From Antedon mediterranea (Eukaryota > Echinodermata > Crinoidea > Comatulida > Antedonidae): a stretch of DNA of 34,787 nt. Of the stretch, positions 23,301-32,463 are shown one piece after another; the first letter of the stretch is position 1; every line of letters starts with the position of its first letter. The position numbers and the translations under genes are program-made. The notes under the pieces are model-generated. The model was not told where the DNA came from. It saw only the letters and a list, made by a program, of their open reading frames with translations, and made no database searches. The stretch is from contig NC_092676.1 in the NCBI RefSeq assembly GCF_964355755.1, forward strand, positions 624,501 through 659,287. Direction: 5' to 3'.

Positions 23301-23943
23301 GGCAGCGTGAGAGGTAAGTGGTCTGGGTACATGGATGGGGCGGTGGAAGCAGAAGAAAGGGCAGCGCGAGAGGTAAGTGGTCTGGGTACATGGATGGGGC
23401 GGTGGAAGCAGGAGAAAGGGCAGCGCGAGAGGTAAGTGGTCTGGGTACATGGATGGGGCGGTGGAAGCAGGAGAAAGGGCAGCGCGAGAGGTAAACATTT
23501 TAACAATATTCTATTATTGGTTAATAAACATTCATTTCGAAAAAAAGGGCGACTTATAATACTTCTTTTTTCTTATTTTTGTTCCTTAAGGTTCTACATA
23601 GTTTAGGCAAAATACCCGAAAGTGAAATCTTTCAACAAGAGCCACCGTTTTCAGTAAGTTTATTTCATACTTTTTTCCATAAATTTACAAGTTATATCTA
23701 TTTTGCGAACAAACCTATTTAAGCTAAATCATACAAATATTGTTCACATTGTTACCCAATGAAATGTTTAAAATATCACGAAATTCTTTTATATTTGTTT
23801 TTCAGGGCATGCCAGCAATGCCATTAGACCCAACATTCTTTCAACGAATAGCGCCATCAGTCGGATGGTTTCTTACATTCCTTGGACTCAGTAGTGCACT
23901 AGCTATTGCAGGAATTTCAAAAGAAGTGATAAAACAAAAATAA
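17392..23943 (+). CDS. MAO: Monoamine oxidase, flavin-containing (515 aa, complete)
   Basis: Fifteen exons: 17392-17434, 18022-18116, 18620-18757, 19307-19411, 19726-19817, 20447-20588, 20880-21032, 21124-21283, 21661-21757, 22223-22276, 22442-22499, 22633-22730, 23084-23195, 23591-23653, 23806-23943. They total 1,548 bases in one frame; human MAO-A/B have 527/520 residues. Seen: the N-terminal FAD dinucleotide motif [17 protein letters not shown] then [14 protein letters not shown], the [15 protein letters not shown] signature, KFVGGSQ, the active-site lysine in [12 protein letters not shown], the FAD-linking cysteine in EQYSGGC, the second FAD-site motif [22 protein letters not shown], and a hydrophobic C-terminal helix ([16 protein letters not shown]) for outer mitochondrial membrane anchoring. 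Known reaction: oxidative deamination of biogenic amines. Odd: the residue after the flavin cysteine is Phe, where MAO-A/B have Tyr. Introns hold several MITEs, and exon 13 heads a tandem array. Confidence 0.96.
17710..17795. other. GC-rich patch in MAO intron 1
   Basis: GACCCGGCAGC occurs twice, then a CCTCCTCCTCCTCC run and CACCCCCGGGGAG. It is far more GC-rich than its surroundings and could be a repeat fragment or regulatory patch. No ORF fits it. Confidence 0.4.
18420..18490 (-). mobile_element. LINE 3'-terminal hairpin fragment
   Basis: AGAGGGTAACCCATCCAGTT, then AGCCCAGTGGATTAACTGAT and CAGGGGCCCTCTTT. Paired AACTGGA/TCCAGT and AGTTAATCC/GGATTAACT segments form hairpins on the minus strand, ending in GGGTTACCCTC. 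Related ends are at 13598 and 25596. Confidence 0.5.
18831..18990. mobile_element. MITE family A, full copy
   Basis: A near-perfect palindrome: AGCTTGGTTCTCACTAG on the left and CTAGTGGGAACCAAGCT on the right. The arms carry CGCAACGCAAGGACGTAACG and its reverse, and a pair of CCAAT-containing blocks (GACCAATCACAAGCG / CGCTTGTCATTGGTC) lies around a short AT-rich loop. No coding capacity. It lies in MAO intron 3. Confidence 0.88.
19128..19205. mobile_element. Duplicated right half of MITE A plus flank
   Basis: Repeats, in direct orientation, the right arm of the MITE at 18831-18990 together with ~25 bases of flanking DNA (CTTTACTTATCACCACCTCC). Because unique flank is included, this arose by segmental duplication rather than transposition. 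Confidence 0.8.
19205..19270 (+). mobile_element. SINE-type 3' end with (ATT)n tail
   Basis: GCGCCTTGAGCACTCTGGAG, TGTGCGCTATAAAAATCT and a run of ATT, nearly identical to 4385-4452. Lies immediately before MAO exon 4. Confidence 0.6.
19845..20067. mobile_element. MITE family A copy with internal 14-bp repeats
   Basis: Termini AGCTTGGTTCCCACTAG and CTAGTGGGAACCACGCT with the same CGCAACG arms. The left arm holds about four tandem ACGTAAACGCAACG units (19875-19930). It starts 27 bases after the donor of MAO exon 5. Confidence 0.88.
20075..20231. mobile_element. MITE family A copy, adjacent to the previous one
   Basis: AAGCTCGGTTCCCACTAG to CTAGTGGGAACCAACC, with the arms and CCAAT-type core seen in the other copies. 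Only about seven bases separate it from the copy ending at 20067, and TTAA lies at the border, so TTAA may be the target site. Confidence 0.85.
21801..21920. mobile_element. MITE family A, degenerate copy
   Basis: AAGCTTGGTTTCTCC on the left, GTGATTGGTCAACCCTTGCG in the middle and GCCGGGTTCC on the right. The arms are strongly diverged. In MAO intron 9. Confidence 0.6.
22020..22190 (-). mobile_element. tRNA-derived SINE-like element
   Basis: Includes AACCGGGTACCCATTTTATA, GGATGGAGAGAGG, GTGCCTTGCCTAAGGACACA and GGATTCGAACCACGACCTCA. Reversed, the last reads GGTTCGAATCC, a polymerase III B box as in tRNA genes. The rest does not fold as a tRNA, so a SINE or related repeat is more likely. In MAO intron 9. 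Confidence 0.55.
23138..23494 (+). repeat. MAO: 59-bp tandem array copying MAO exon 13 end and donor
   Basis: Six units begin (at GTGGTCTGGG) at 23141, 23200, 23259, 23318, 23377 and 23436. Each contains the last ~55 bases of exon 13, encoding [18 protein letters not shown], and a donor GAG|GTAA. In units 1-5 the donor continues as GTAAGT; in unit 6 it is GTAAAC, presumably the ancestral form. Units differ by only a base or two. Only the first donor gives a normal MAO, because 59 is not a multiple of three. Overlapping minus-strand Pro/Ser-rich ORFs are artefacts. Confidence 0.95.
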
Positions 23944-24460
23944 AATATCATTTAATAGAAAATATCCATTTATAACGTAGAATTTGTTTTATCTGCTTTT
24001 ATAAAGTACATAAAATAGTAAGCGCCATTGATTGGGTGTATTAACATTAAATGATTACTTGGTATATGTTACTATAGTCCTACTACATTTTTATATAGGT
24101 TTATAATGATGGTTATAATTATGTCATTTTCATTTTTAAATTAGTTTGTTGGTTTAAATATTGGGATCAGACATATTTAAATTAATTTCTTTAACTGTGT
24201 TCGGGCCTATATTCACGATACGTAGATGTGTTTTAGATTACATAAATAAAACGAATACTTTTGTAAAGGTTATTAATAACGCATATGAAATTTAAATAGA
24301 GAATTGAATCCCAAAATGTAATACTTAAAACGAGGTGCTAAATAAACGTTGCTATTTGTATTATTATAATTAGTTACAGAACAAGCAATTAGTTATAACA
24401 CATTATTTTATTAGTCCATCCTTTAAAAGCGTTCCAAATAATAATTAAATTATATTATTT
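23944..24460 (+). other. MAO: MAO 3' UTR and flank
   Basis: AT-rich. Candidate poly(A) signals are AATAAA at 24245-24250 and in GCTAAATAAACG near 24340. No other gene or repeat recognised. Confidence 0.5.
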
Positions 24461-24605
24461 AAGCTTGGTTCCTATAGGACAAAAGAAAAAGGCAATGCAA
24501 TTAATTTGACCAATCACAATACAGACGATCCGTCGCTCGTGATTGGTCAACAACGCGTTGCGCGTATACACTTCCTTTTCCGCGTTCTTGTGGGAACCAA
24601 GTCTT
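24461..24605. mobile_element. MITE family A copy downstream of MAO
   Basis: TTAAGCTTGGTTCC on the left and GTGGGAACCAAGTCTTAA on the right, with GACCAATCACAA / GTGATTGGTC arms. Flanking TTAA on both sides fits a TTAA target duplication. Confidence 0.8.
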
Positions 24606-24630
24606 AATCATTTGATTGTTCTTTCTTTAA

Positions 24631-24995
24631 GCCTATTTTCCACTAGGCGAATTTGTTCGCGCGAATCGAAAGCGTTATGCTCTGCGCATGCGTATTCGAG
24701 TTTCTGTCTGTCATACTCCCTTCTGCGACGAATTCTAGTTCCTTGATTTTAGCGAAATTTACTAGTTCGAATTGTTTCTACTTTTTGCGAAGCGAAATAT
24801 TGCGCAACCAATCAGAGCTCAGGAAATGAGTTATGACGCTGTCATGAGCAGTCATGCGAATCGAAATGCTCAGCAACCACGCGAGGAACATGAACGTCGC
24901 AGCTATTCGCTCATGTAGTGGAAAGAGAGTAGGCGATTTTTTTCTCTTCGAAACGTTTGATTCGCGCGAACAAATTCGCCTAGTGGAAAATCGGC
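24631..24995. mobile_element. MITE family B, 365 bp, long terminal inverted repeats
   Basis: The left end GCCTATTTTCCACTAGGCGA, continuing ATTTGTTCGCGCGAATCGAA, is mirrored at the right end (TTGATTCGCGCGAACAAATT, CGCCTAGTGGAAAATCGGC): about 38 bases of near-perfect inverted repeat. The interior is CpG-rich for this window. TTTA occurs at both borders. No transposase. Confidence 0.85.
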
Positions 24996-25593
24996 TTTAT
25001 GCCTACTTATTTTCAAACGTTTTTGTTGTCATATTTTACACTTATTTTCAATTATTTAAAGAGCGAATTTCATTAAAATAAATACTGTAACTGCAGCCAA
25101 ATGAATAACATGACTCGCTTCATTTCAATCTCCCAGATGGATGAGGTTTATTTATTCGAAAAAATACTTTAAAAATGTGCCGACAGACATGCGCAAATGC
25201 AGATTATCAAAATAATATCAGAAATATTGACCATATTTTTTTTAAAAATATGATATATTTTTAACGACCGATGTATTCATAAGCAATAATCCATTTCATC
25301 ACAATATTCTTACAATTGTAAGTTCTTGTGCCGGTAGCATTTCGATCCAAAGCGGACGATGACACTCTATTTCCTGCCTGAACTCTAATTTAATTCAATT
25401 TTCACTTTTTCATATTGGCTGTGAAAGAGTGTTGAGTACCATTGACTAAGAACATTGTGTACAGTCGGATTTAAATTAAAAGCGAAAACAAAAACGTAAT
25501 GTATGTTTATACTATACACACAAGCATGGATATATAGTTAGAAACACGACAATAATACAGTTGTAGGTAAGTTGCTATTACATAATATTTTTA
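24996..25593. other. Intergenic, nothing recognised
   Basis: AT-rich with scattered poly-T. I see no exon, RNA gene or repeat in either strand. Confidence 0.4.
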
Positions 25594-26250
25594 ATGGGGT
25601 GACCCAACAAAGAGTAAAAAGGAATTTTCTCCCCCTTTATCACCTATAACAAATGGAGAGAAGGACGGGGTCAGGCGTTTGTCACTTTGAATGCCCCACT
25701 ATGCTGTATGCTCAGCTTTTACTTCATGCAGTGCAATTCATTCATTTCATATATTTATTTCGTAATCATTGTACATATAAAAATATAACATATAATAAGA
25801 AAACTCTTTAGGCCTATATACACAACTATACAAAAAAACAGTCACAATAATAATCAGCCATGGACATTAGGCTGGCAAATATATTAAAACTGTCTTGCTG
25901 AGCCATAAGGGCATTTCTCATAATGCACATAAACAAAGTATGTTTAATTCTTATATGAGAAATCATAAATAGATTTTCTGATGTTTTGTTTGTTGACACG
26001 AAAACAAACCATTACTAACAATGCACTATTGTGCACTATTGCACTATTGTGTCGTGGTAAATTAAGTATCATACGCAATGCGCTATTGTGTCGTGGTATA
26101 AGTATCATACGCAGTGCACTATTGTGTCGTGGTATAAGTATCATACGCAATGCACTATTGTGTCGTGGTAAATTAAGTATCATACGCAATGCGTTATTGT
26201 GACAAACTTGTAGCTTCCTCAAAGTGTAGGCCTACCCCTATTGTGATAGA
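25594..26250 (-). pseudogene. Decayed LINE reverse transcriptase fragment
   Basis: On the minus strand LRKLQVCHNNALRMILNLPRH-like residues, then CFRVNKQNIRKSIYDFSYKN, match the RT C-terminal pattern L.V.YNNALR.LLGLPR..SAS.MFV of another LINE family. Downstream (leftward) the frame is broken, and the element ends in a TGGGTCACCCC hairpin near 25596 like the tails at 13598 and 18420. The 5' part is missing. An internal stretch has been tandemly expanded. Confidence 0.7.
26020..26205 (-). repeat. 36/39-bp in-frame tandem repeat within the LINE remnant
   Basis: About four units of TATTGTGTCGTGGTA(AAT)TAA, then GTATCATACGCAATGC. On the coding strand they encode NSALRMILNLPRH (39 bases) or NSALRMILIPRH (36 bases). 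Lengths are multiples of three, so the RT frame stays open through the array. Confidence 0.85.
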
Positions 26251-26339
26251 CCATAATGATTCACAATACATATTTAAGCAGTATGATCTAAACAACACGC
26301 AATTAACCTTATCAGAACATTTACTAAACTTTCTAGCAA

Positions 26340-26380
26340 TTGAAATAAATGTTATTTTGAATTGAATTGGATTGGATTAG
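26340..26380 (+). mobile_element. LINE-like 3' tail
   Basis: GAAATAAATGTTATTTTGAA followed by TTGAATTGGATTGGATTAG, the AATAAA + TTGAAT-repeat form of LINE 3' ends. It lies ~80 bases upstream of the NXPE start. Confidence 0.4.
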
Positions 26381-26459
26381 CTCTTGTACTCAGAGATCTA
26401 TATTACCGCATCATCATATTTTAGGTTTGTTAATAATGTGACCAAGGTAAAACATTGAA

Positions 26460-29283
26460 ATGCTTTCCAAGCCCAACGATATCAATGATCTGTTTTTAGA
26501 TTATTCGATAGAGGATTTGGATACAATGCGACTTCGACGTTTCTTATGTGCAGTCTTTCTAACACTGGTAAGATACATGTTTACAGTAAGCCTAAAAAAC
26601 ATACAATATCATCGAAGACATAACATAAGCTTCAAGGAGTTTTGGGGAGAGAGACTCATTTTTCTTCTCATCGACTAGCCTAGTCTACATTTGTGTTTTA
26701 TACAAAATGACGCTCTTACACATTTTTGTTTCAATTTTTTGTCAAATATATCAAACTTGTGTCACAATAAACCATTTGTGTCTGTATTATTTGGTTCAAC
26801 AAAAATAATAAAGTAATAATTTTCCAGTTTAAATTTGTAAATGTTTATTTTTTAGGTTTTTCTGATTGTTGGAAAGCTTATGTATAATGATACAAACGAA
26901 GAAAACAATACAACGCAATTTAAATGGCTTGCCTATCATGAACAATTAAGGCAAGTCATACACTCTACCGACGTTAGAATTCTAAATTCGAAATCAAGTA
27001 CAGACTTTACCAGTTTAGATAGAAACACGTTGACAAGTGCAAAACACACACGTGTGCAACTTATAACAGGACAAGATCAAATAGTAACTGGGAACTATGT
27101 GGATTTTCTTGTAACAACCTTTGATAGACAAAACAAATCAAGAAATGTTGGCGGTGATTTTTGGTTTGCAACTTTGCATGACCGACAACATCTTTACAGC
27201 ACTTCTGGTCGTATTACAGATTTGAACAATGGATCCTATCTAATAAGGTTTTATCTCGGATGTGTTGGGGACATGGTAATGGATCTTACGCTTGTGTACA
27301 CGGCAGAAGCGTTATATTGGATAAGGCAAGTATACAGGCCGGATGAGTATACATTTTTGTGGTGGGGAATCTATAAAACAGATGACAAGGAGATTGAAAA
27401 ACAAGAGTGTCGAGTGAAAAGAGGGAGATTATTCGAGTCAAAATGCGAGTATGGACGAGGACGTAAAGGAATGGGTGACACGGTTTTTGTCTGTGATAAA
27501 CCATTACGTCACAGATGTGATGAACTTAAAAGTATCGAATCAGATGAAAATACAAATGCTATTAGCAAACCTGTAGATCGTCTTCTGAACAAGTTCAATT
27601 TTACCGAGTACTTTAAAAGGTAAGTCTTAAGCTTCGTTCCCAGTACGACAACGCAAGGACGTAAGCGAAACGTTTGGATACTTCATAATCAAATCGCTTG
27701 CGTTGCGTCTAGTGGGAACCAGGCTTATGTCAATACAATGTAAGACTTTGTCATTTGTCGAAACTGAACTATTCGACAAAATCCTAAAGCCTATACTGGA
27801 TAATTGACCTATGGCAATGTAATACAACATTTGTGGTCAATCATGCCATACAGCAATACTGATAATCTACAGGAGAATCGTGTTAAATACAGATAGCAAA
27901 ACATACCTCCATCCAGTATGCAATATGTTTTCTTCAGTATAATAATTCCAAAGGAAATGTACCGGTAACTGTAAATATAATCCACAAGTAAGGCAATATA
28001 AATCTTGAGTAATCGAGGTAAATAAATAAAAACCCGTGATAAAATGGTACACAAATCTCGGTCTGTGTCCTGACTGCTGAACTAACGCGGAACACAAACT
28101 GCGTAAAAACTGCGGTATATGCAAATGAGTTAATTTGCATAAACAATAAAAACCTGGTTGAGCGGCATCTAGCATAGTAACGATGACCGATGTTCAGCAC
28201 ATGAAAAAGTTTATACTGATCTTGGTTTCCTAATAATATTAATATTAATATTTGGTATAGAGTTGTTTGTGGAACGACTGTTATAGGTTAAACATTTCCA
28301 GTCGAACTTTCCCATTAAAAAAGGAAACGTTGAATATGATTATTGTAGTGTACTACTACTACTAGTAGTCATAACAACTTCGCACGTTTTATAAATCATT
28401 TTCGTCCAACTTGTTTAAATAATTGTTTTGGTTTTTTTCCTTTAGCCCATTCTACAACGAAAAGGTGCCTCTTTTAATAAACTTAAACGTTCAGAAGTCA
28501 ATACCAAATGAGAGGACCACACCGTTACCAAGAACACCATGCAGGATTGGTTTTAGACCTCAATTATCTTCTAACGGGTATTGGGAATACGGGAAGTGGA
28601 AGTCATTGGAATGTAAAACTAAAACGTGGTCTACATCTGATATAAACGCTGCTCTTACTGGTCATGAAGTACACATTATTGGAGATTCCACGGTTAAACA
28701 ATGGTACGTTTCACTGAACACCCGACTTGGACGCAGGAACTTAGGCGATATTAGCCGGATGCACTTTAAACAAATATATAGCAACTTTGCTATTCAGTTT
28801 CATTATAATCGTTTGCCAGTCTCGCTCGGTAAACGGGTCCCAATCAAACACGTGATGGAACAATTTGAGCCAGAATTAATAGATGGATTACCTGGCCATT
28901 CCAATTGTAAATACCTCATAATATTAGGACACTGGGCACACTATGGCGCCTGGACAGAGCCTACGTATCGTGATCATATGTTCTACATAAAGGAAGCTAT
29001 CGTTCGACTTATGAATCGATGTAGTGACGTCAAAGTTGCTATTAGAAGCTCTCATCCACGTGATCACAAAATATTTCAAACCAGAGTGCAGAGCAATCAC
29101 TGGGTATTTTGGGATATGAATAGAATTATCAGAGAACTTTATGCGGGTGTGCGCGTGCATTTCATTGACGTATGGGATTTGGCATTGTCATATCCATCCG
29201 CGCATGACGTACACATGCCAACAGAATGTGTTAATGAAATGGTAGATTTACTAATGTCCCATGTATTTTATAAAATGGTTTAA
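26460..29283 (+). CDS. NXPE-family protein (neurexophilin and PC-esterase domains, 569 aa)
   Basis: Three exons, 26460-26567, 26856-27619 and 28446-29283, with consistent phase and 1,710 bases including the stop; human NXPE3 is about 560 residues. An N-terminal signal-anchor (FLCAVFLTLVFLIVG) suggests a type II membrane or Golgi/secreted protein. Residues ~100-180 form the Ig-like part (YVDFLVTTFD...VGGDFWFATLHD...NNGSYLIRFYL...LVYTAEAL), matching the family pattern YGGDF..A.LHS...NGTY....LLWPG...SLVHSSEA. A cysteine-rich linker follows. The PC-esterase domain has IIGDSTVKQW (nucleophile-type GDS at ~370-372) and AHDVHMPTECVNEMVDLL near the end, equivalent to NDVHPP....NQINMLL in vertebrates. 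Catalytic activity of the family is not established. Which vertebrate NXPE it corresponds to cannot be told here. Confidence 0.92.
27629..27726. mobile_element. MITE family A, short copy just inside an NXPE donor
   Basis: TTAAGCTTCGTTCCCAGTAC on the left and CTAGTGGGAACCAGGCTTA on the right, with shortened CGCAACG arms. It begins about nine bases after the donor of NXPE exon 2 (27619). Confidence 0.8.
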
Positions 29284-29286
29284 ATA

Positions 29287-29460
29287 ATACGTGGACGTAA
29301 CGCAACAACGTACGCAATCACAAGCAATGAATTATTCGAACTTTTGCTTGTCATTGGTCAACTCGCTTGCGTCTACGTCCTTGCGCTGCGTCCTAGTGGG
29401 CACTCACAAGCGACAGATGACCCGTCAATTGATTGATCAAATTACGTTGCGTGTACTCTA
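29287..29460. mobile_element. MITE family A fragments starting at the NXPE stop codon
   Basis: ACGTAACGCAAC, TGTCATTGGTCAACTCGC and CTTGCGCTGCGTCCTAGTGG, then a second partial arm (GATCAAATTACGTTGCGTG). The left terminus is missing. The NXPE 3' UTR therefore opens inside a MITE. Confidence 0.7.
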
Positions 29461-30370
29461 CGTATTTGCGCCCAAGTGCACTTTGTGTGTCGTCAAGGAA
29501 GAGTGAAATTTCATTTACACTAATTTCATTCTTTCCTTTCGCTTAGTACTATTCCATTATGTGTGCCTAATATATATATATTTGCTTTACACTAGTAGCC
29601 TAATTCATATAGGTCTACGTATATAATAGTATAGCCTTAACAAAAATATCTAGTATAGTTCCCATTGAAACACTTCCTTTATTCTGTTTTACCTAAAACC
29701 TTTTTTTACGTTATATTTCATTAACATTTTAATGAACATAAACATCAATACATCTTTACCGCTATCTTTAGAGTTCTTGTACCACAATCTTGAGTACCAC
29801 AATCTTGAGTACCACAATCTTGAGTACCACATTTTGTATAAGCAATATATTACTATTGTAGTATCTTAATTTTAAATATGTTTGACTAAGATATAAAGGA
29901 ACATTAACTTAAAAGCTAATAGTTGAAATCAGTTGCACTATCGTGTAATACTAAATGTGCTTTACAAATACTAAGTTTAATCATTTTCACAACCAGCAAA
30001 TTTCTTTGCATTCTATGGCTCAACATATTGACATACAGTATTGTGTGCTGTAGTATTGTAACTTGGCCTACATTATCATTAATTGTTAAAAATTAAAATT
30101 TCGAAATAAGTAATTAGGCTAACATTTAATATAAAATAGATATTAAATTATTTAATAGACAGTGTACTTTAAAACCACAATATAAAATACCGAGATGTAA
30201 TTATGTTAATATATATGTCTATGTTAGAACTAGTAATCATGATTTTAAATAATTGTTGTCACTTTTTGCGGGTGTTTTAGTTTGAACAAATTTAAATAAA
30301 TTTAAATTACTAAGTGTTTAGTATTACTAAACATACAGAACGTTTGTATTAATACTGATATAATTAGAAC
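29461..30370. other. NXPE 3' UTR and intergenic DNA
   Basis: Very AT-rich. It contains one minisatellite (29776-29831) and AATAAA at 30292-30297 as a possible NXPE poly(A) signal. Nothing else recognised. Confidence 0.4.
29776..29831. repeat. 15-bp tandem repeat
   Basis: ACCACAATCTTGAGT in three full copies plus partial flanking copies. Confidence 0.92.
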
Positions 30371-30884
30371 ATTAAGCTATTTTAAAATTTAAAATATTTT
30401 TTTTTTTTGCATTTAAACATTTATTTACTTTCAATGACAGTAACAAAAGAAAAGGAGATACATAATATGACAAAGAAACATTGAAAGAAGGCTTGATCCC
30501 TAAGAAGGAGGACTTGTGTTGGGCAAGCCTGAAACATAAAATAAAGTGACATATAAGATAAATTAGTTTACATTTATATGATTATATTATGTTAATTGTT
30601 ATTGTTTGCACCGTGAACTTTATTCAAATAGAATTACAAACTCTGCAAAGCAACAGTAATTTGATATTAAACAAAAACAATAACTTTATTCTATTTAGTT
30701 GTGAACTAGTTTATCTGGGTTCTTTCATAAAATGTTAGATCGAATTTATTTTTGATAAGCAAAAGAAAATAAAGTATGAAACATAGATAATTCAAATCAC
30801 TAGTTATTTACAGCGTTCCTGTAACATCAATCAATCATGTTACATAAAATATAATAATTATCTTCTTTCTAATACAGTAGAACC

Positions 30885-31035
30885 AACCTAGGACACCTCA
30901 ATTCAGAGGACACTCTCCTGCGAAACAACAAATGGCAATATATATGTTTTAACACTACAGCCAACCCCCATTCAAGGGACAACCTATTAAGGGGATGTTT
31001 TGATTCAGAAAGGTGACCCATTAATATGGGTAATA
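30885..31035. mobile_element. DNA-transposon-like fragment
   Basis: CAGTAGAACCAACCTAGGAC, CACCTCAATTCAGAGGACAC, then CCCCCATTCAAGGGACAACC and TTAAGGGGATGTTTTGATTC. The alternating GGACAC/GGGACA blocks resemble noncoding copies of pogo/Tigger-like elements. Identification is from memory. Confidence 0.4.
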
Positions 31036-31209
31036 CTGTAACAGAAACTAACTCTATGAATTTACAAATACCAATTCTTACAAATATAAGTACTAAGTTT
31101 TACAAAGAAAAAAGTACAAGGTCAAAGGTCAAACCATATATATAAATATGACATAACTAGAATAATATTAATACAAAATATAAATAATTACCAATATAAT
31201 ACAAATATT

Positions 31210-31292
31210 ATTATAAGCATACACTAGTATCAGATTTGAACACAGAACACAGAGATAGTGAGCGAAGCACTTTACCATAGTGCCACAATGTT
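31210..31292 (-). mobile_element. tRNA-derived SINE head
   Basis: On the minus strand: TGGCACTATGGTAAAGTGCT (A-box-like), then a CACTATCTCTGTGTTC segment and GTTCAAATCTGA (B-box-like). Spacing is tRNA-like, but pairing of the acceptor stem fails. It lies in the presumed VPS13 3' UTR. Confidence 0.5.
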
Positions 31293-32463
31293 AAATATAT
31301 AACAAAAGAAAATGATAATTTCCCGGTTGGAATTGATAGATGGTGGAAGAATGTTAGCTGAACTATTGCACAAAAACACAATAAAATATATATGACAGCA
31401 GGTGGATATATAACATAAATATTACCATAATTATCAAAATCAATATTTTTCAACTCATTATAATATCTAACTAAAATGAAGCCCCTAGATTAGCGACCTT
31501 ATGTGGCCCTCCAACACTGGAGGTTAATTCCGACCACATATTGTAATGCCTATTTTATTCCTCTGGTCACCATAAGCTCCAGGGCCCCTGGGTTTATCCA
31601 GTGAGCGCTCATAGCTGTTACGCCACTGTAACTTAGCTGCAAATAAAAGGAATGTCATTTCACCAAACCACACAGTGAACATGTTTAATACTGATATAAC
31701 TAATAAGGTATATTTACTTATAATTCAACATTTAATTCTATCAATGGTAAACAATACAATGAAATATATATAATGACCATATACCAATACCATTAATAGA
31801 GGATCTTGCAAGAAGAGATTTCTTGTCACGCAAGACCCATAAACGAAAAGAAAAAATGCATTTTGTATATACTGTAATTACTTAATAACTTAGATCACAT
31901 GTTAAATTAACAATATATATATAATATATTTATAAAAAATATGAAGGTGTATGATTTTACATTAATAAAAGTGCAAATATTGATGGGAGGTGCAAAATAT
32001 GCGACGGCATAATAACATCTATCTATTTTATATTAGTGTATTTTACATATAATATAAAAATCAATATTTTTCAACAATTCAGTAAAAATATTTTGGATGT
32101 TATAAATCGAGTATGACCAGGATTTAATCCCTGTATCAATCACAAGATTTCTATCAAAACTGTAACTCTTTAAATTAAAAAAAAGTTGTTTTCAAAATAA
32201 CTGGCAAGTTTTGTAATAATGTACATATATGGAATAAGACTGGATTACAATGTATCATACGCACTTTAAAATATTAGTATAATAGTGACTTTTGCAAATA
32301 AAATATTCTTTACACATTGTAATACAATGATAGTAATATACAAGAATACAAAGACACACTTAAAATAATATCCTTAAAAGAAGAGTTAGTAGTGAGAGTC
32401 AGTACACGTCACTATTTCATTACTCCAGTATCCAGTTGCTATGGTGACTAGCAATCAATGTTG

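Larger units (their letters stand above)
30371..32463 (-). other. Probable VPS13 3' UTR and convergent intergenic DNA
   Basis: A minus-strand AATAAA near 30420, followed 12 bases later by an A-run (plus-strand poly-T at 30396-30407), may be the transcript end, which would make a ~2-kb 3' UTR. The stretch also contains the repeats listed separately. At 31480-31620 a less AT-rich block (GGCCCTCCAACACTGGAGG hairpin, then CCAGGGCCCCTGG) looks like another repeat of unknown type. Confidence 0.35.

Noticed and set aside
23073-23506. Three minus-strand Pro/Ser/His-rich ORFs
   Set aside because: They are shadows of the 59-bp array on the strand opposite MAO exon 13; the same peptide appears in all frames.
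27809-28200. Minus-strand ORFs of 81-102 residues in the NXPE intron
   Set aside because: No recognisable domain or splice support, and antisense to an intron; consistent with chance.
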